Source: Nocardia asteroides (GTDB lineage Bacteria > Actinomycetota > Actinomycetes > Mycobacteriales > Mycobacteriaceae). From it: a stretch of 64,000 nucleotides of DNA. Where the stretch lies: contig NZ_LR134352.1 of NCBI RefSeq assembly GCF_900637185.1, forward strand, positions 3,586,001-3,650,000. The letters run 5' to 3'. The position numbers and the translations under genes are program-made. The notes under the pieces were generated by a model, which ran no database searches, was not told where the DNA came from, and was given only the letters and a program-made list of their open reading frames with translations. Positions 51,345-60,055 of the stretch are shown piece after piece (the first letter of the stretch is position 1; every line of letters begins with the position of its first letter).

Positions 51345-54010
51345 AGGTCCTCCGCGACGAAGCGGCCGGTGGCGAAGACACCCACGGGCCCCGGGCACGG
51401 GTGAGCGACCTCGCGGTGACATTCCACGACCGGGGCGTGGCGGTGCGTGCCGTCCGGGGCGTGAGCATCGAGATCGCGGCCGGGGAGATCGTCGCCCTGG
51501 TGGGCGAATCCGGCTCCGGCAAGAGCGTTCTGGGGCTGAGCCTGCTCGGACTGCCGGTGGGGGAGCCGCCTGCCGTCGTCACCGGACGAGCGGAGGTCTG
51601 CGGCGTCGACATGGTCGCCGCCCCGCCCGCCGAGCGACGCAGGGTCCGGCGCGCCCATCTGGGTGCGGTGTTCCAGAATCCGATGACCTCGCTGAATCCG
51701 GCGATGCGCATCGGCGACCAGGTGCGGGAAGTCGCGGGTTCGACCGCGGAAGCGGAGCGGCTGCTCGAGCTGGTCGGCATCGCGCGGGCAGGCCGTCGGC
51801 TGCGGTCGTACCCGCACGAGCTGTCGGCGGGTCTGCGGCAACGGGTCATGATCGCGATCGCGGTCGCCGCGCGGCCGGACCTGATCATCGCCGACGAACC
51901 GACGTCGGCGCTGGATGTCACCGTGCAGGCGCAGATCCTGGCATTGCTGTCGGACCTGCGGTCGGCGCTCGGCTGCTCGGTGTTGCTCATCACCCATGAC
52001 ATCGGCGTCGCCGCGCAGGTCGCCGACCGGGTCGCGGTCATGTACGGGGGACGCCTCGTCGAGATCGGCGCCACGGCCGATGTGCTCTCCGCACCCGCGC
52101 ACCCCTACACGGTCGGCCTCCTGGGTTCGCGACTCGATCTCGACCTGCCGCTGGGCCACCGCATTCCGGTGCTGACCGGGATGCCGCCGGATCCCCGGGA
52201 TCCCGCACCCGGCTGTCCGTTCGCGCCGCGCTGCGCGCTGCGCACCGACGCCTGTGCGCAGTCGCTGATCCCCTTGTCGCCGGCCGCTACCCACGCAGGT
52301 CACGCGGCGTGCCTCCTTCCGCCCGAGGTCGACCGGGCGCAGAGACGCGAGCCGGCTCCCGCGTTTCCGCCCTTGCCCGCTGCGCCGGGCGCGGCACCCG
52401 CGGTGCGCTGCACCGCGGTCGGCAAGAGCTTCCGGCAGCGCACCGGTCCGACCAGGCGTTCGGTGCTGTCGGTCCTGCGCGACCTCGATCTGGAAGTCGG
52501 AACCGGCGAGGCCGTGGCGCTGGTCGGCGAATCCGGCTCGGGCAAATCCACACTGCTGCGGCTGATCGCGGGATTGGACGAGCCCGACAGCGGCGTCGTC
52601 GAGGTGGCGGGCTCGTCGACGCAGATGATCTTCCAAGACGTCAGCGCATCGCTGACCCCGTGGCTGACAGTCGGCCGCCAGGTCGGTGAACGGCTACCCC
52701 GGACGCTCGGACCGGCCGAGCGCCGCGCGCGGGTGATCGCAGCGCTCGAACGGGTGGGCCTCCCGGCGGCTGTCGCCGACCTGCGGGCCGACGGCCTGTC
52801 GACCGGGCAGCGTCAGCGCGTCGCGTTCGCGCGGGCGACCATCGTCGTTCCCTCGGTCCTGCTGTGTGACGAGCCGACGTCGGCCCTGGACGCACCGCTG
52901 GCGGCGTCGACATTGAATCTGATCCAGACGCTGCGGCGCGAATTCGGGTTGACGGTCGTGTTCGTGACCCATGATCTGGCCGCGGCGCGTTTCATCGCCG
53001 ACCGTGTCGCGGTGATGTATCGCGGGGAGATCGTCGAGATCGGTCCCGCCGAACAGGTGGCCCGAGAGCCGTCGCACCCGTACAGCAAGTCGCTGGTAGC
53101 CGCGGTGCCGAAAGTCGGCAGCGCACCGGAACAGCTGCGCGGCACGACGAAGGTTCCGGCATCGGCGCCGTCGGCCGGCGCGGTCACGGTCGGTGCGCCG
53201 GTGGCGCTGCGTCGACGTGTGAAACCGGGCGAGATGATCACCCTGTGTGTGCTCGCGACGCTGATCGTCGTCACGCTCGGTGCCTCCTGGATCGCCCCCT
53301 ACGACCCGGATCTCCCGGTCGGGCCCCCGACATCCCCACCGAGCCCGGCGCATTGGCTCGGCACCGACGAGGTCGGCCGCGACATCCTGAGCCGCGTCCT
53401 GATCGGCATGCGCGCCAGCTGGTGGGGCGCCCTCTGTGTGATCGGCTCCGGAATCGCCGTCGGCGGCACGATCGGGCTCGTCGCGGGTACCTTCGGCGGG
53501 ATCGTCGACCGGATCCTGATGCGCGTCACCGATATCGTCATCGCCCTGCCCGCCGCGTTGCTCGCGATCGCCGTCGTCGCCGCGATCGGGCCGTCGTACG
53601 CGCATACGCTGGCGGCGACGGCGCTGGTCTGGTGGCCGCTGTACGCGCGAATCGTGCGAGGTGAGGTGACCCGGCTCCGATCGCTGCCCCACCTCGACGC
53701 CGCCCGTCTGTCCGGCGCGGGCCGCGTCGAACTCGGCCGGCTGCATCTGTTTCCCGGCGCCTGGCCGCCGACCATCATCGCGGCCGGCCTCGATGTCGGC
53801 GCCTTGATCCTGATGCTGTCCGGCCTGTCCTTCGTCGGACTCGGAGCTCCCGCGCCCGCACCCGAACTGGGCGCGATGTGCGCGCGGGGACTGCCCTACC
53901 TGCTCGACGCCTGGTGGGTACCGATCATGCCCGCGATCGGACTCTTCGTGCTCGCCACGATCGCGAACCTCGCCGGCGACGTCATCCGCGACCGTCTCAC
54001 CGATCGCTGA
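51341..54010 (+). CDS. Fused ABC importer subunit: two ATPases plus permease (DppD-DppF-DppC type)
   Basis: One 889-residue chain holds three normally separate subunits. ATPase 1 (about 25-300): GESGSGKSVLG, signature ELSAGLRQRV, DEPTSALDVT and the C-terminal Cys-rich oligopeptide motif PGCPFAPRCALRTDAC. ATPase 2 (about 350-600): GESGSGKSTLLRL, signature GLSTGQRQRVAFA, DEPTSALDAP. The permease (about 630-889) has about six helices, LGTDEVGRDILSRVLIGMRA and the EAA-type loop. Note weak signatures LSAGL and LSTGQ. GTG 51341 overlaps the binding-protein stop. Confidence 0.9.
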   Translation: MKVLRDEAAGGEDTHGPRARVSDLAVTFHDRGVAVRAVRGVSIEIAAGEIVALVGESGSGKSVLGLSLLGLPVGEPPAVVTGRAEVCGVDMVAAPPAERRRVRRAHLGAVFQNPMTSLNPAMRIGDQVREVAGSTAEAERLLELVGIARAGRRLRSYPHELSAGLRQRVMIAIAVAARPDLIIADEPTSALDVTVQAQILALLSDLRSALGCSVLLITHDIGVAAQVADRVAVMYGGRLVEIGATADVLSAPAHPYTVGLLGSRLDLDLPLGHRIPVLTGMPPDPRDPAPGCPFAPRCALRTDACAQSLIPLSPAATHAGHAACLLPPEVDRAQRREPAPAFPPLPAAPGAAPAVRCTAVGKSFRQRTGPTRRSVLSVLRDLDLEVGTGEAVALVGESGSGKSTLLRLIAGLDEPDSGVVEVAGSSTQMIFQDVSASLTPWLTVGRQVGERLPRTLGPAERRARVIAALERVGLPAAVADLRADGLSTGQRQRVAFARATIVVPSVLLCDEPTSALDAPLAASTLNLIQTLRREFGLTVVFVTHDLAAARFIADRVAVMYRGEIVEIGPAEQVAREPSHPYSKSLVAAVPKVGSAPEQLRGTTKVPASAPSAGAVTVGAPVALRRRVKPGEMITLCVLATLIVVTLGASWIAPYDPDLPVGPPTSPPSPAHWLGTDEVGRDILSRVLIGMRASWWGALCVIGSGIAVGGTIGLVAGTFGGIVDRILMRVTDIVIALPAALLAIAVVAAIGPSYAHTLAATALVWWPLYARIVRGEVTRLRSLPHLDAARLSGAGRVELGRLHLFPGAWPPTIIAAGLDVGALILMLSGLSFVGLGAPAPAPELGAMCARGLPYLLDAWWVPIMPAIGLFVLATIANLAGDVIRDRLTDR

Positions 54011-54030
54011 CGGCAGGGGAGCGACGTCGA

Positions 54031-55035
54031 ATGCTCGCAGTCACAGCCCGGCGCGGCGGCGCGACGATCCTGGTTCTGCTCGCGCTCGTCGCGATCGTGT
54101 TCGTGCTCAGACAGGTCTCTCCGGTCGATCCCGCGCGAGCGTTCGCCGGTGACCGGGCCTCGGCCGAGGTCGTCGAGCGGACGCGCCACGAGCTCGGTCT
54201 CGATCGTCCGTTACCCGTGCAGTATGTCGACTATGTCGAACAGGCGGCCACCGGCGACTTCGGGCAGTCCGCGGTGACCCGCCGGCCGATCAGCTCCGAT
54301 ATCGCCGACTTCCTGCCCGCCACAGCGGAACTGGTCATCTGCGCGTTCCTGCTGGCGGTGCTGCTCGGGTTGTTGCTGGGCGTGGCGACCGCGCTGCGCT
54401 GGCCGGGGGCGGGTGCCCTCCGGCTCGTGATGATCGGTGGCTCGTCGATACCGGTATTCCTGGCTGCCCTCCTGGGAATCCTGGTGTTCTACAAGCAGTT
54501 CGGGGTGCTGCCCGCTCGCGGGCGCAGCTCCTACGCGGACGCGCCCGACGGGCCGACCGGATTCCTGCTCGTCGATTCGTTGCTCGCCGGGCGGCCGAGC
54601 GTCTTCCTCGATGCTGTCGAACACCTGATCCTGCCCGTCGTGTGCCTGTCGCTGGTCCCCGCGGTCGCCATCGGCCGGGCGCTGCGCAGCAGCCTGCAAC
54701 ACACCATGCGCTCGGACTTCGTGCGCACCGCCCGCGCCAAAGGCCTGACCGAACCGCGGATAGTCGCCGGACACGCGCTACGGAATTCGGTGACCTCGAC
54801 GCTGTCGATCGCGGGCATGCAGGTCGCGGCCCTGTTCGGCGCCGACATCCTGCTGGAACTGATCTTCGCCTGGCCCGGCATCGGCCTCTACACCGCGCAA
54901 GCGGTCAAAGCCGCCGACTACACCACCATCGCCGGCATTACCCTGACGCTCGGCGCGATCTATGTGCTGACCAACTTCCTCGTCGACCTCGGCCAAGCCC
55001 TCGCCGATCCCCGGACCTCCGATGCCTGGGGTTAG
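54031..55035 (+). CDS. ABC transporter permease (DppB/OppB type)
   Basis: The 334-residue membrane protein has the DppB layout: one N-terminal helix (ATILVLLALVAIVFVLRQVS), a periplasmic segment with ELGLDRPLPVQYVDYV, then five helices and the loop RSSLQHTMRSDFVRTARAKG that contacts the ATPase. ATG 54031 with GCAGGGGAG upstream is preferred over the frame start at 53878, which lies inside the previous gene. It completes the importer with the fused chain. Confidence 0.9.
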   Translation: MLAVTARRGGATILVLLALVAIVFVLRQVSPVDPARAFAGDRASAEVVERTRHELGLDRPLPVQYVDYVEQAATGDFGQSAVTRRPISSDIADFLPATAELVICAFLLAVLLGLLLGVATALRWPGAGALRLVMIGGSSIPVFLAALLGILVFYKQFGVLPARGRSSYADAPDGPTGFLLVDSLLAGRPSVFLDAVEHLILPVVCLSLVPAVAIGRALRSSLQHTMRSDFVRTARAKGLTEPRIVAGHALRNSVTSTLSIAGMQVAALFGADILLELIFAWPGIGLYTAQAVKAADYTTIAGITLTLGAIYVLTNFLVDLGQALADPRTSDAWG

Positions 55036-55364
55036 CTGCCGTCGCCTCGACCATGCCGTCGTTGATGCGAATGGTGAAGGTGCGCTGCAGATCTGACGCG
55101 ATGAGGCCGCGGTCGGCGATGATCAGCGCGCCGACGCCTCGTCGAGCGGTGAGCGCACGCGCGGCGCCGTGCGAAGGGGGTCGGCGCCATCGTCCGCCCG
55201 GCGCGCACCAGGATCGGGTCGTTCATCGCGCGCCGCAACCGGCTCAGCGCGCGGCTCGTGGCGGGGATCGACAGGTGCGGCCGCTCGGCGGCGCCGGTGA
55301 CACTGTGGTCCTGCAGCAGCCCGTCGAACACTCGCAGCAGATTCGGATCGAGCTGATCGGCCAT
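55032..55364 (-). pseudogene. LysR-family regulator remnant with two frameshifts and a missing C terminus
   Basis: From ATG 55364 the frame gives a LysR helix-turn-helix (QLDPNLLRVFDGLLQDHSVT, then SIPATSRALSRLRRAMNDP) up to RAGRTMAPTPFA. The homologous linker continues one frame over (TAPRVRSPLDEASA). The start of the effector domain continues in a third frame (ALIIADRGLIASDLQRTFTI, then RINDGMVEA). The rest of the domain is absent, cut at the importer gene. Two frameshifts plus truncation make it a decayed gene. Confidence 0.8.
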
Positions 55365-55585
55365 TGTTGCGTCGTACGCAAATTGTCATTGCCACAGTTG
55401 CGTGGCAAGAAGTATCCGCAGGCCAATAGCTTGCTTCCATGCGATGGGACGTGCTGACCCGAGCGGTTCTGCTAGGCGCGATGCGGGCGCCGGGTGGTGA
55501 AAGACGGTATTCGCGGCTGTCGTCGGTGAAGGGTTCGCCGGAGAAGCCGCCGCGCTGGTAGGTGGGCCGACGAGGGGGACTCGGT

Positions 55586-55938
55586 TCAGTGGCGTCGACG
55601 ATGGACGTGTGTTCGCGCGAGGAGTTCGATCGTCACCGCGACCGCGCAAGCTTGCGAGAGCATCATCCCGATCAGGACCAGGATCTGCACGGCTCCGGCT
55701 TGCAGGGCCGACCCGCTCGTGAGCAGTACGCCGATGAAAGCGCCAGGGAGAGTGACCAACCCGACCGTGCGGGCCTGGTCCAGCCCTGGTATCAGAGCAT
55801 CGACCGCGGTGTTGTCGAGGACCAGCAGGCGCGCGGCGCGGCCGGCGATCCCAGCCGCGCGAACCGGTGGACCAGAGCCGCGGCGACGACCATCGCCACG
55901 CACAGCGAGACCAGGCCGAGACCGGGATTGACGGCCAT
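55586..55938 (-). pseudogene. FetB/YbbM-type permease remnant, internally deleted and frameshifted
   Basis: The N-terminal helix of a FetB-like (UPF0014) permease reads from ATG 55938 (MAVNPGLGLVSLCVAMVVAA, then ALVHRFARLGSP). It is then out of frame with the C-terminal part, ALIPGLDQARTVGLVTLPGA and onward through the last two helices, which ends naturally at 55586. About 150 central residues of the roughly 250-residue family are missing. The intact family acts in iron export; here it cannot be functional. Confidence 0.7.
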
Positions 55939-56086
55939 GATGTCTCCTCACCGCGCAGTCCGCGCGATCACACAGGTGGTCATACCCATGGTGACCAGCC
56001 TCGGTCACTCGCGGGCTTCGTCGGGTTCAGGCTGGCGTCAGCACCCGAACGCGCTCATCCGAGGGCGGTGAGCGGGCAATAGTTAG

Positions 56087-56099
56087 TTGCATAATGCAA
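56087..56099. promoter_or_regulatory. Palindromic site upstream of the MarR gene
   Basis: TTGCATAATGCAA is a perfect 13-bp palindrome 55 nt before the MarR start. Flanking copies of the half AATAGTT (56079) and its inverse AACTATT (56130) add a wider inverted arrangement. A typical MarR autoregulatory operator in size and place. Confidence 0.6.
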
Positions 56100-56153
56100 G
56101 TAGTGTGTCTATGGTTGGTTAGCACAAGCAACTATTCGCAGGTGGGAGTCGGC

Positions 56154-56651
56154 ATGGCAGTGTCACCCGATACGGCTCAGGGCCTGATCCGGGAGCTCTA
56201 CTACATGGGCCGGGCGATCCGTGCCGCGCTCGCACACCCTGAGGAAGGGGACCTGCTGCCCGGCGGCGTCGGCGTGCTGGGTTCGCTCGAGGCCAGGGGA
56301 CCGTCTCGGCAGGTGGATCTGGCGGCGGACCTGTGCATCAGCCAGTCGACGCTGAGCAGGCATGTCGCCGAGCTGGTGAACTCCGGCAATATCGCGCGCC
56401 ATGCCGATCCCCTCGACGGCCGAGCCACCCTCATCAGTGTCACCGACCAGGGACGTGACCTGCTGCGGCGTGTCCGGGAGTCGCGGGCGCGGGGACTGCG
56501 CGAAGCGCTGGCCGAGTGGACCGAAGCCGAAGCCGAGCAGGCCACCGCGGTTGTCCAGAAGCTGAGGAATTCACTGGCGGCCGCTCCGCCCCACATCGCG
56601 GTGGGTGAGTGCCGACCGGTTTCGACAGAAAGTCAGGAAGTGGATGTCTAG
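56154..56651 (+). CDS. MarR-family regulator of the adjacent exporter
   Basis: The 165-residue protein has the MarR wHTH: recognition helix in AADLCISQSTLSRHVAELVN and the wing ADPLDGRATLISVTDQG, where the usual DRR is DGR. Dimerisation helices flank it. ATG 56154 has GGTGGGAG 5 nt upstream; the longer frame from 56094 starts inside the palindrome. The stop overlaps the exporter start by 8 nt, so it is the local repressor of the efflux pump. Confidence 0.85.
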   Translation: MAVSPDTAQGLIRELYYMGRAIRAALAHPEEGDLLPGGVGVLGSLEARGPSRQVDLAADLCISQSTLSRHVAELVNSGNIARHADPLDGRATLISVTDQGRDLLRRVRESRARGLREALAEWTEAEAEQATAVVQKLRNSLAAAPPHIAVGECRPVSTESQEVDV

Positions 56652-59220
56652 TTCAGTCGAGACCCAGGCCCGGCCCGCCAGGGCCGCGATGACGCACCGT
56701 CAGGTCCTGGAGGCGATGACGGGCCTGCTGGCGGCGCTGTTCACCGCGCTGCTCAGCACCACGATCGTGTCGACCGCGCTGCCCACGATCATCGGCGACC
56801 TGGAGGGATCGCAGACCGCGTACGCCTGGGTCATCACCACGGCGCTGCTGGCCAATGCCGCGTCCACCCCGATCTGGGGCAAGTTCGCCGATCTGTTCAA
56901 CAAGAAGCTGCTGGTGCAGTCGGCCATCGTCATCTTCGTCGTCGGTTCGGTGATCGCGGGCTTCGCGAGCACGGTGCCGATCCTGCTGGCGGCGCGGGTC
57001 GTGCAGGGCATCGGCATGGGCGGACTGACCGCACTCGTCGTCGCGATCATCGGCTCCATCGTCTCGCCGCGTGAACGCGGACGCTATTCCGGCTACATGG
57101 GCGCGGTGATGGCGGTGTCGATGTCGGGCGGACCCATCCTCGGCGGCGTCATCGTCGACAGCCCGCTCGGCTGGCGCTGGTGCTTCTTCGTGTGCGTGCC
57201 GCTGGCTGTGATCGCCCTGTTCCTGCTGCAGCGAACCCTGCGGCTGCCCACCGAACGCAAGGAGGGCGTGTCGATCGACTGGTTCGGCGCCGCCTTGCTG
57301 ACCGCGGGTGTGTCGGTGTTGCTCATCTGGGTGTCGTTCGCCGGGAAGGCGGACTACTACGACTGGTTCTCCCGCGAATCCGCGCTGTATGTCGGTGCGG
57401 GTGTGCTGTTGCTGCTCGCGACCGTCGTGGTCGAATCGCGAGCCAAGTCACCGATCATCCCGCTGTCGATCGTCACCGAACGCACCACCGGTCTGGCGAT
57501 CATCGCCTCGATCGCGGTCGGCGTCGGCATGTTCGGGTCGACCACCTTCCTGGGACAGTATTTCCAGACCGCGCGCGGCTACTCGCCGACCATGGCCGGC
57601 GTGCTGACCATCCCGCTGGTCATGGGCATGCTCGTCGCGTCGACCGGTTCGGGACAGCTGATCACCCGGTTCGGCAAGTGGAAGTCGTTCGTCGTCACCG
57701 GCGGCTTCCTGCTGGTGGTCGGATTCGGGCTGCTCTCGACGCTCGATCACGCCACCAACCTGTGGCTGGTGGGCATCTACATCGCCGTGGTGGGGCTCGG
57801 CGTCGGCATGCTGATGCAGAACCTCGTGCTGGCCGTGCAGAACACGGTGAGCGTGCACAATATCGGCGCCGCGTCCAGCAGTGTCGCGTTCTTCCGCACG
57901 TTCGGCGGCGCGATCGGCGTCTCGGTGCTGGGTTCGGTCCTGGCCTCCCGGGTGACCGAACTGTCGGCGCAAGGATTCGCCCAGCTCGGCTTGCCGAGCG
58001 GCGGTTCCGCCGGTGGCGGCAGCCTGAACCTCCATGCGCTGCCCGCACCGGTCGTCACGGTCGTGCGCGCCGCCTATGGTGATGCGACCGGACGGATCTT
58101 CCTCATCGCCGCGGGTGCCGCGGTCATCGCGCTCCTGGCCACCGCCCTGCTGCCGAACCGCCCGCTGCGCAACACGATCGACATCGATCCTGCCCTCGAC
58201 CCGATGGCGAAAGAAGCTGCGTCACACGCTGATACGACCGATCCGCTCGACGCCGAACTGGCTGCCCTCGCGGAGTCGGACTGGGACGGGAAGCAGGTCT
58301 GGCGAGGCGCCGAGCGGGTGCTGTCCGAGGCCGAACCGATGCCGGCGGCAGTGGTCGGGCGACAGGCGACGGCCGAACAGAACGGTCATCGAGCGGCCAC
58401 GATGGATGCGTCGTCGCGGAACGCGGTGCCGACCAGCGGATTGTCCGACACGGGCAGCGGCGTGGTGGACGGCCACGTCCGCCGCGAGGACGGTCAGCCG
58501 CTGCCGGGCGCGGTGCTGACATTGATCGATCACAACGGCCGTCAGGTCGCCCGGACGAGCAGCGCCGCCGACGGTGGTTACGCGATCAGCGCACCGACGC
58601 CGGGTGGCTACGTGTTGATCGTGTCGGCGATGGGACACCAGCCGACCGCCGTCAATGTGTCGGTCGGCGAGCGGCCCCAGCGAGTGGACCTGAGTCTGGC
58701 CGGCTCCGGTGAGCTGACAGGCGTCGTCCGTACCGCCGGCCACGGCACGCCGTTGCCGGGTGCCACCGTCACGGTGACCGACCCGCGTGGTGAGGTGATC
58801 GGGGCCGCTGTCACAGGTGGCGACGGTGCCTACGCGTGCCACGGCGTGGTCTCGGGCGTGTACACCTTGGTCGCGGCCGCGGAGCACAGGCGTCCCAGCG
58901 CGATCACCCTGACGGTGCCCGACAGCGGCGTGCTGCGCCAGGACATCGAGTTGTCCGCGATGGCGGTGCTCACCGGATCCGCGCTCGCCGACGACGGCCG
59001 AGGCGTGCCCGACGCACTGGTCAGCGTCCTGGACGCCGCGGGGGAGGTGACGGCGACGGCGCGCACCGACGAGAACGGCCGCTATGTCGTGGCCGATCTG
59101 CTCGAAGGGGAGTACACGGTGATCACCCGTGGCTACCCGCCCGTGACCGACCAGGTCAGCGTGTCCGGAGCCGAGGTCGCCCACGACGTGCGGCTCCGCT
59201 ACGAGGCCGGGAACCACTGA
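56644..59220 (+). CDS. EmrB/QacA-type MFS exporter with three C-terminal carboxypeptidase-regulatory-like domains
   Basis: The first 515 residues form a 14-helix drug:H+ antiporter of the DHA2 family (motif WGKFADLFNKKLL as motif A, GPILGGVIVDSPLGWRW as motif C). After a linker there are three beta-sandwich repeats: about 607-690 starting SGVVDGHVRREDGQPLPGAV, about 691-775 starting GVVRTAGHGTPLPGATV, and about 776-858 starting SALADDGRGVPDALV. They resemble the carboxypeptidase D regulatory domain. ATG 56644 follows AGGAAG. It likely exports a lipophilic compound under the upstream MarR. Confidence 0.9.
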   Translation: MSSSVETQARPARAAMTHRQVLEAMTGLLAALFTALLSTTIVSTALPTIIGDLEGSQTAYAWVITTALLANAASTPIWGKFADLFNKKLLVQSAIVIFVVGSVIAGFASTVPILLAARVVQGIGMGGLTALVVAIIGSIVSPRERGRYSGYMGAVMAVSMSGGPILGGVIVDSPLGWRWCFFVCVPLAVIALFLLQRTLRLPTERKEGVSIDWFGAALLTAGVSVLLIWVSFAGKADYYDWFSRESALYVGAGVLLLLATVVVESRAKSPIIPLSIVTERTTGLAIIASIAVGVGMFGSTTFLGQYFQTARGYSPTMAGVLTIPLVMGMLVASTGSGQLITRFGKWKSFVVTGGFLLVVGFGLLSTLDHATNLWLVGIYIAVVGLGVGMLMQNLVLAVQNTVSVHNIGAASSSVAFFRTFGGAIGVSVLGSVLASRVTELSAQGFAQLGLPSGGSAGGGSLNLHALPAPVVTVVRAAYGDATGRIFLIAAGAAVIALLATALLPNRPLRNTIDIDPALDPMAKEAASHADTTDPLDAELAALAESDWDGKQVWRGAERVLSEAEPMPAAVVGRQATAEQNGHRAATMDASSRNAVPTSGLSDTGSGVVDGHVRREDGQPLPGAVLTLIDHNGRQVARTSSAADGGYAISAPTPGGYVLIVSAMGHQPTAVNVSVGERPQRVDLSLAGSGELTGVVRTAGHGTPLPGATVTVTDPRGEVIGAAVTGGDGAYACHGVVSGVYTLVAAAEHRRPSAITLTVPDSGVLRQDIELSAMAVLTGSALADDGRGVPDALVSVLDAAGEVTATARTDENGRYVVADLLEGEYTVITRGYPPVTDQVSVSGAEVAHDVRLRYEAGNH

Positions 59221-60041
59221 TGAGTGGGTTGACCGGTCGTGTCCGCACGGCGGAGGGCTGGCCGGTGCCGAACGCCGTGCTGACGGTGACGGATATGTCG
59301 GGCCGCCAGATCGCCCGCACGGAGGCCGACGAGACCGGAACGGTGCGCACCGAACCATTGCCCGCGGGGATGCACACCGCCGTGCTCACCGCTGTCGGGT
59401 TCGAGCCGGTCGCCCGGATCGCGCAGATCTCCGCGACGGGGAGCGGCGCGCTCGGCGAGGTGGTGCTGGCCCCGTCGGCCGCGACAGTGACCGCGCCGCC
59501 GCCGGGCACGTGGACGATCGATCCCGCACATTCGACGGTCATCGCCACCGCCCGTCACCTCGGCATCGCGAGCATCAAGGCTCGATTCGCGGAGGTGAGC
59601 GGGCGACTCGAGATCGCCGAGCCGTTCGAACGGTCCACGGGGCACGCCGAAATCAAGGCGGCGGCGATCGATACCGGTATCTCGATGCGTGACGACCATC
59701 TGCGCTCACCGGAATTCCTCGACGTCGACAGCTATCCGCTGATCACGTTCACCGGCCTCGGACTGCGCCGCACCGGCGCCGACACCTGGGTGATGCCCGG
59801 CGAGTTGACCCTGCACGGGCAGCGCCGCCCGATCGATCTCGCGGTGACCTACGGTGGCTTCGGGCAGGATCCGTGGGGTGGGGTGCGGGCGGCGTTCCAC
59901 GCCGAAACATTGTTGCACCGCAACGATTTCGCGATCGATTACAACGCGGTGGTGCGCGCGGGAGTGGCTGCCGTCGGCACTACCGTCAAAATCGAACTCG
60001 ACATCGAGGTCGTACAAGGCGAACAACTACCCGACAGGTAG
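59220..60041 (+). CDS. YceI-family protein with N-terminal carboxypeptidase-regulatory-like domain
   Basis: The 273-residue protein begins with the same beta-sandwich repeat as the exporter tail (GLTGRVRTAEGWPVPNAVLT, about 1-85), then a YceI lipocalin-like barrel (about 98-270). In the barrel, WTIDPAHSTVIATARHLGIA and the SMRDDHLRSPEFLDVDSYP motif mark the family. YceI proteins bind long isoprenoid or lipid chains. No signal peptide is seen, so it is likely cytoplasmic. ATGA overlap with the exporter implies joint action. Confidence 0.88.
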   Translation: MSGLTGRVRTAEGWPVPNAVLTVTDMSGRQIARTEADETGTVRTEPLPAGMHTAVLTAVGFEPVARIAQISATGSGALGEVVLAPSAATVTAPPPGTWTIDPAHSTVIATARHLGIASIKARFAEVSGRLEIAEPFERSTGHAEIKAAAIDTGISMRDDHLRSPEFLDVDSYPLITFTGLGLRRTGADTWVMPGELTLHGQRRPIDLAVTYGGFGQDPWGGVRAAFHAETLLHRNDFAIDYNAVVRAGVAAVGTTVKIELDIEVVQGEQLPDR

Positions 60042-60055
60042 CCCGACCCTGCCCG

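Noticed and set aside
55386..55649. 87-codon minus-strand frame
   Set aside because: Low-complexity Pro/Ala/Ser sequence without a start context, lying between two gene remnants.
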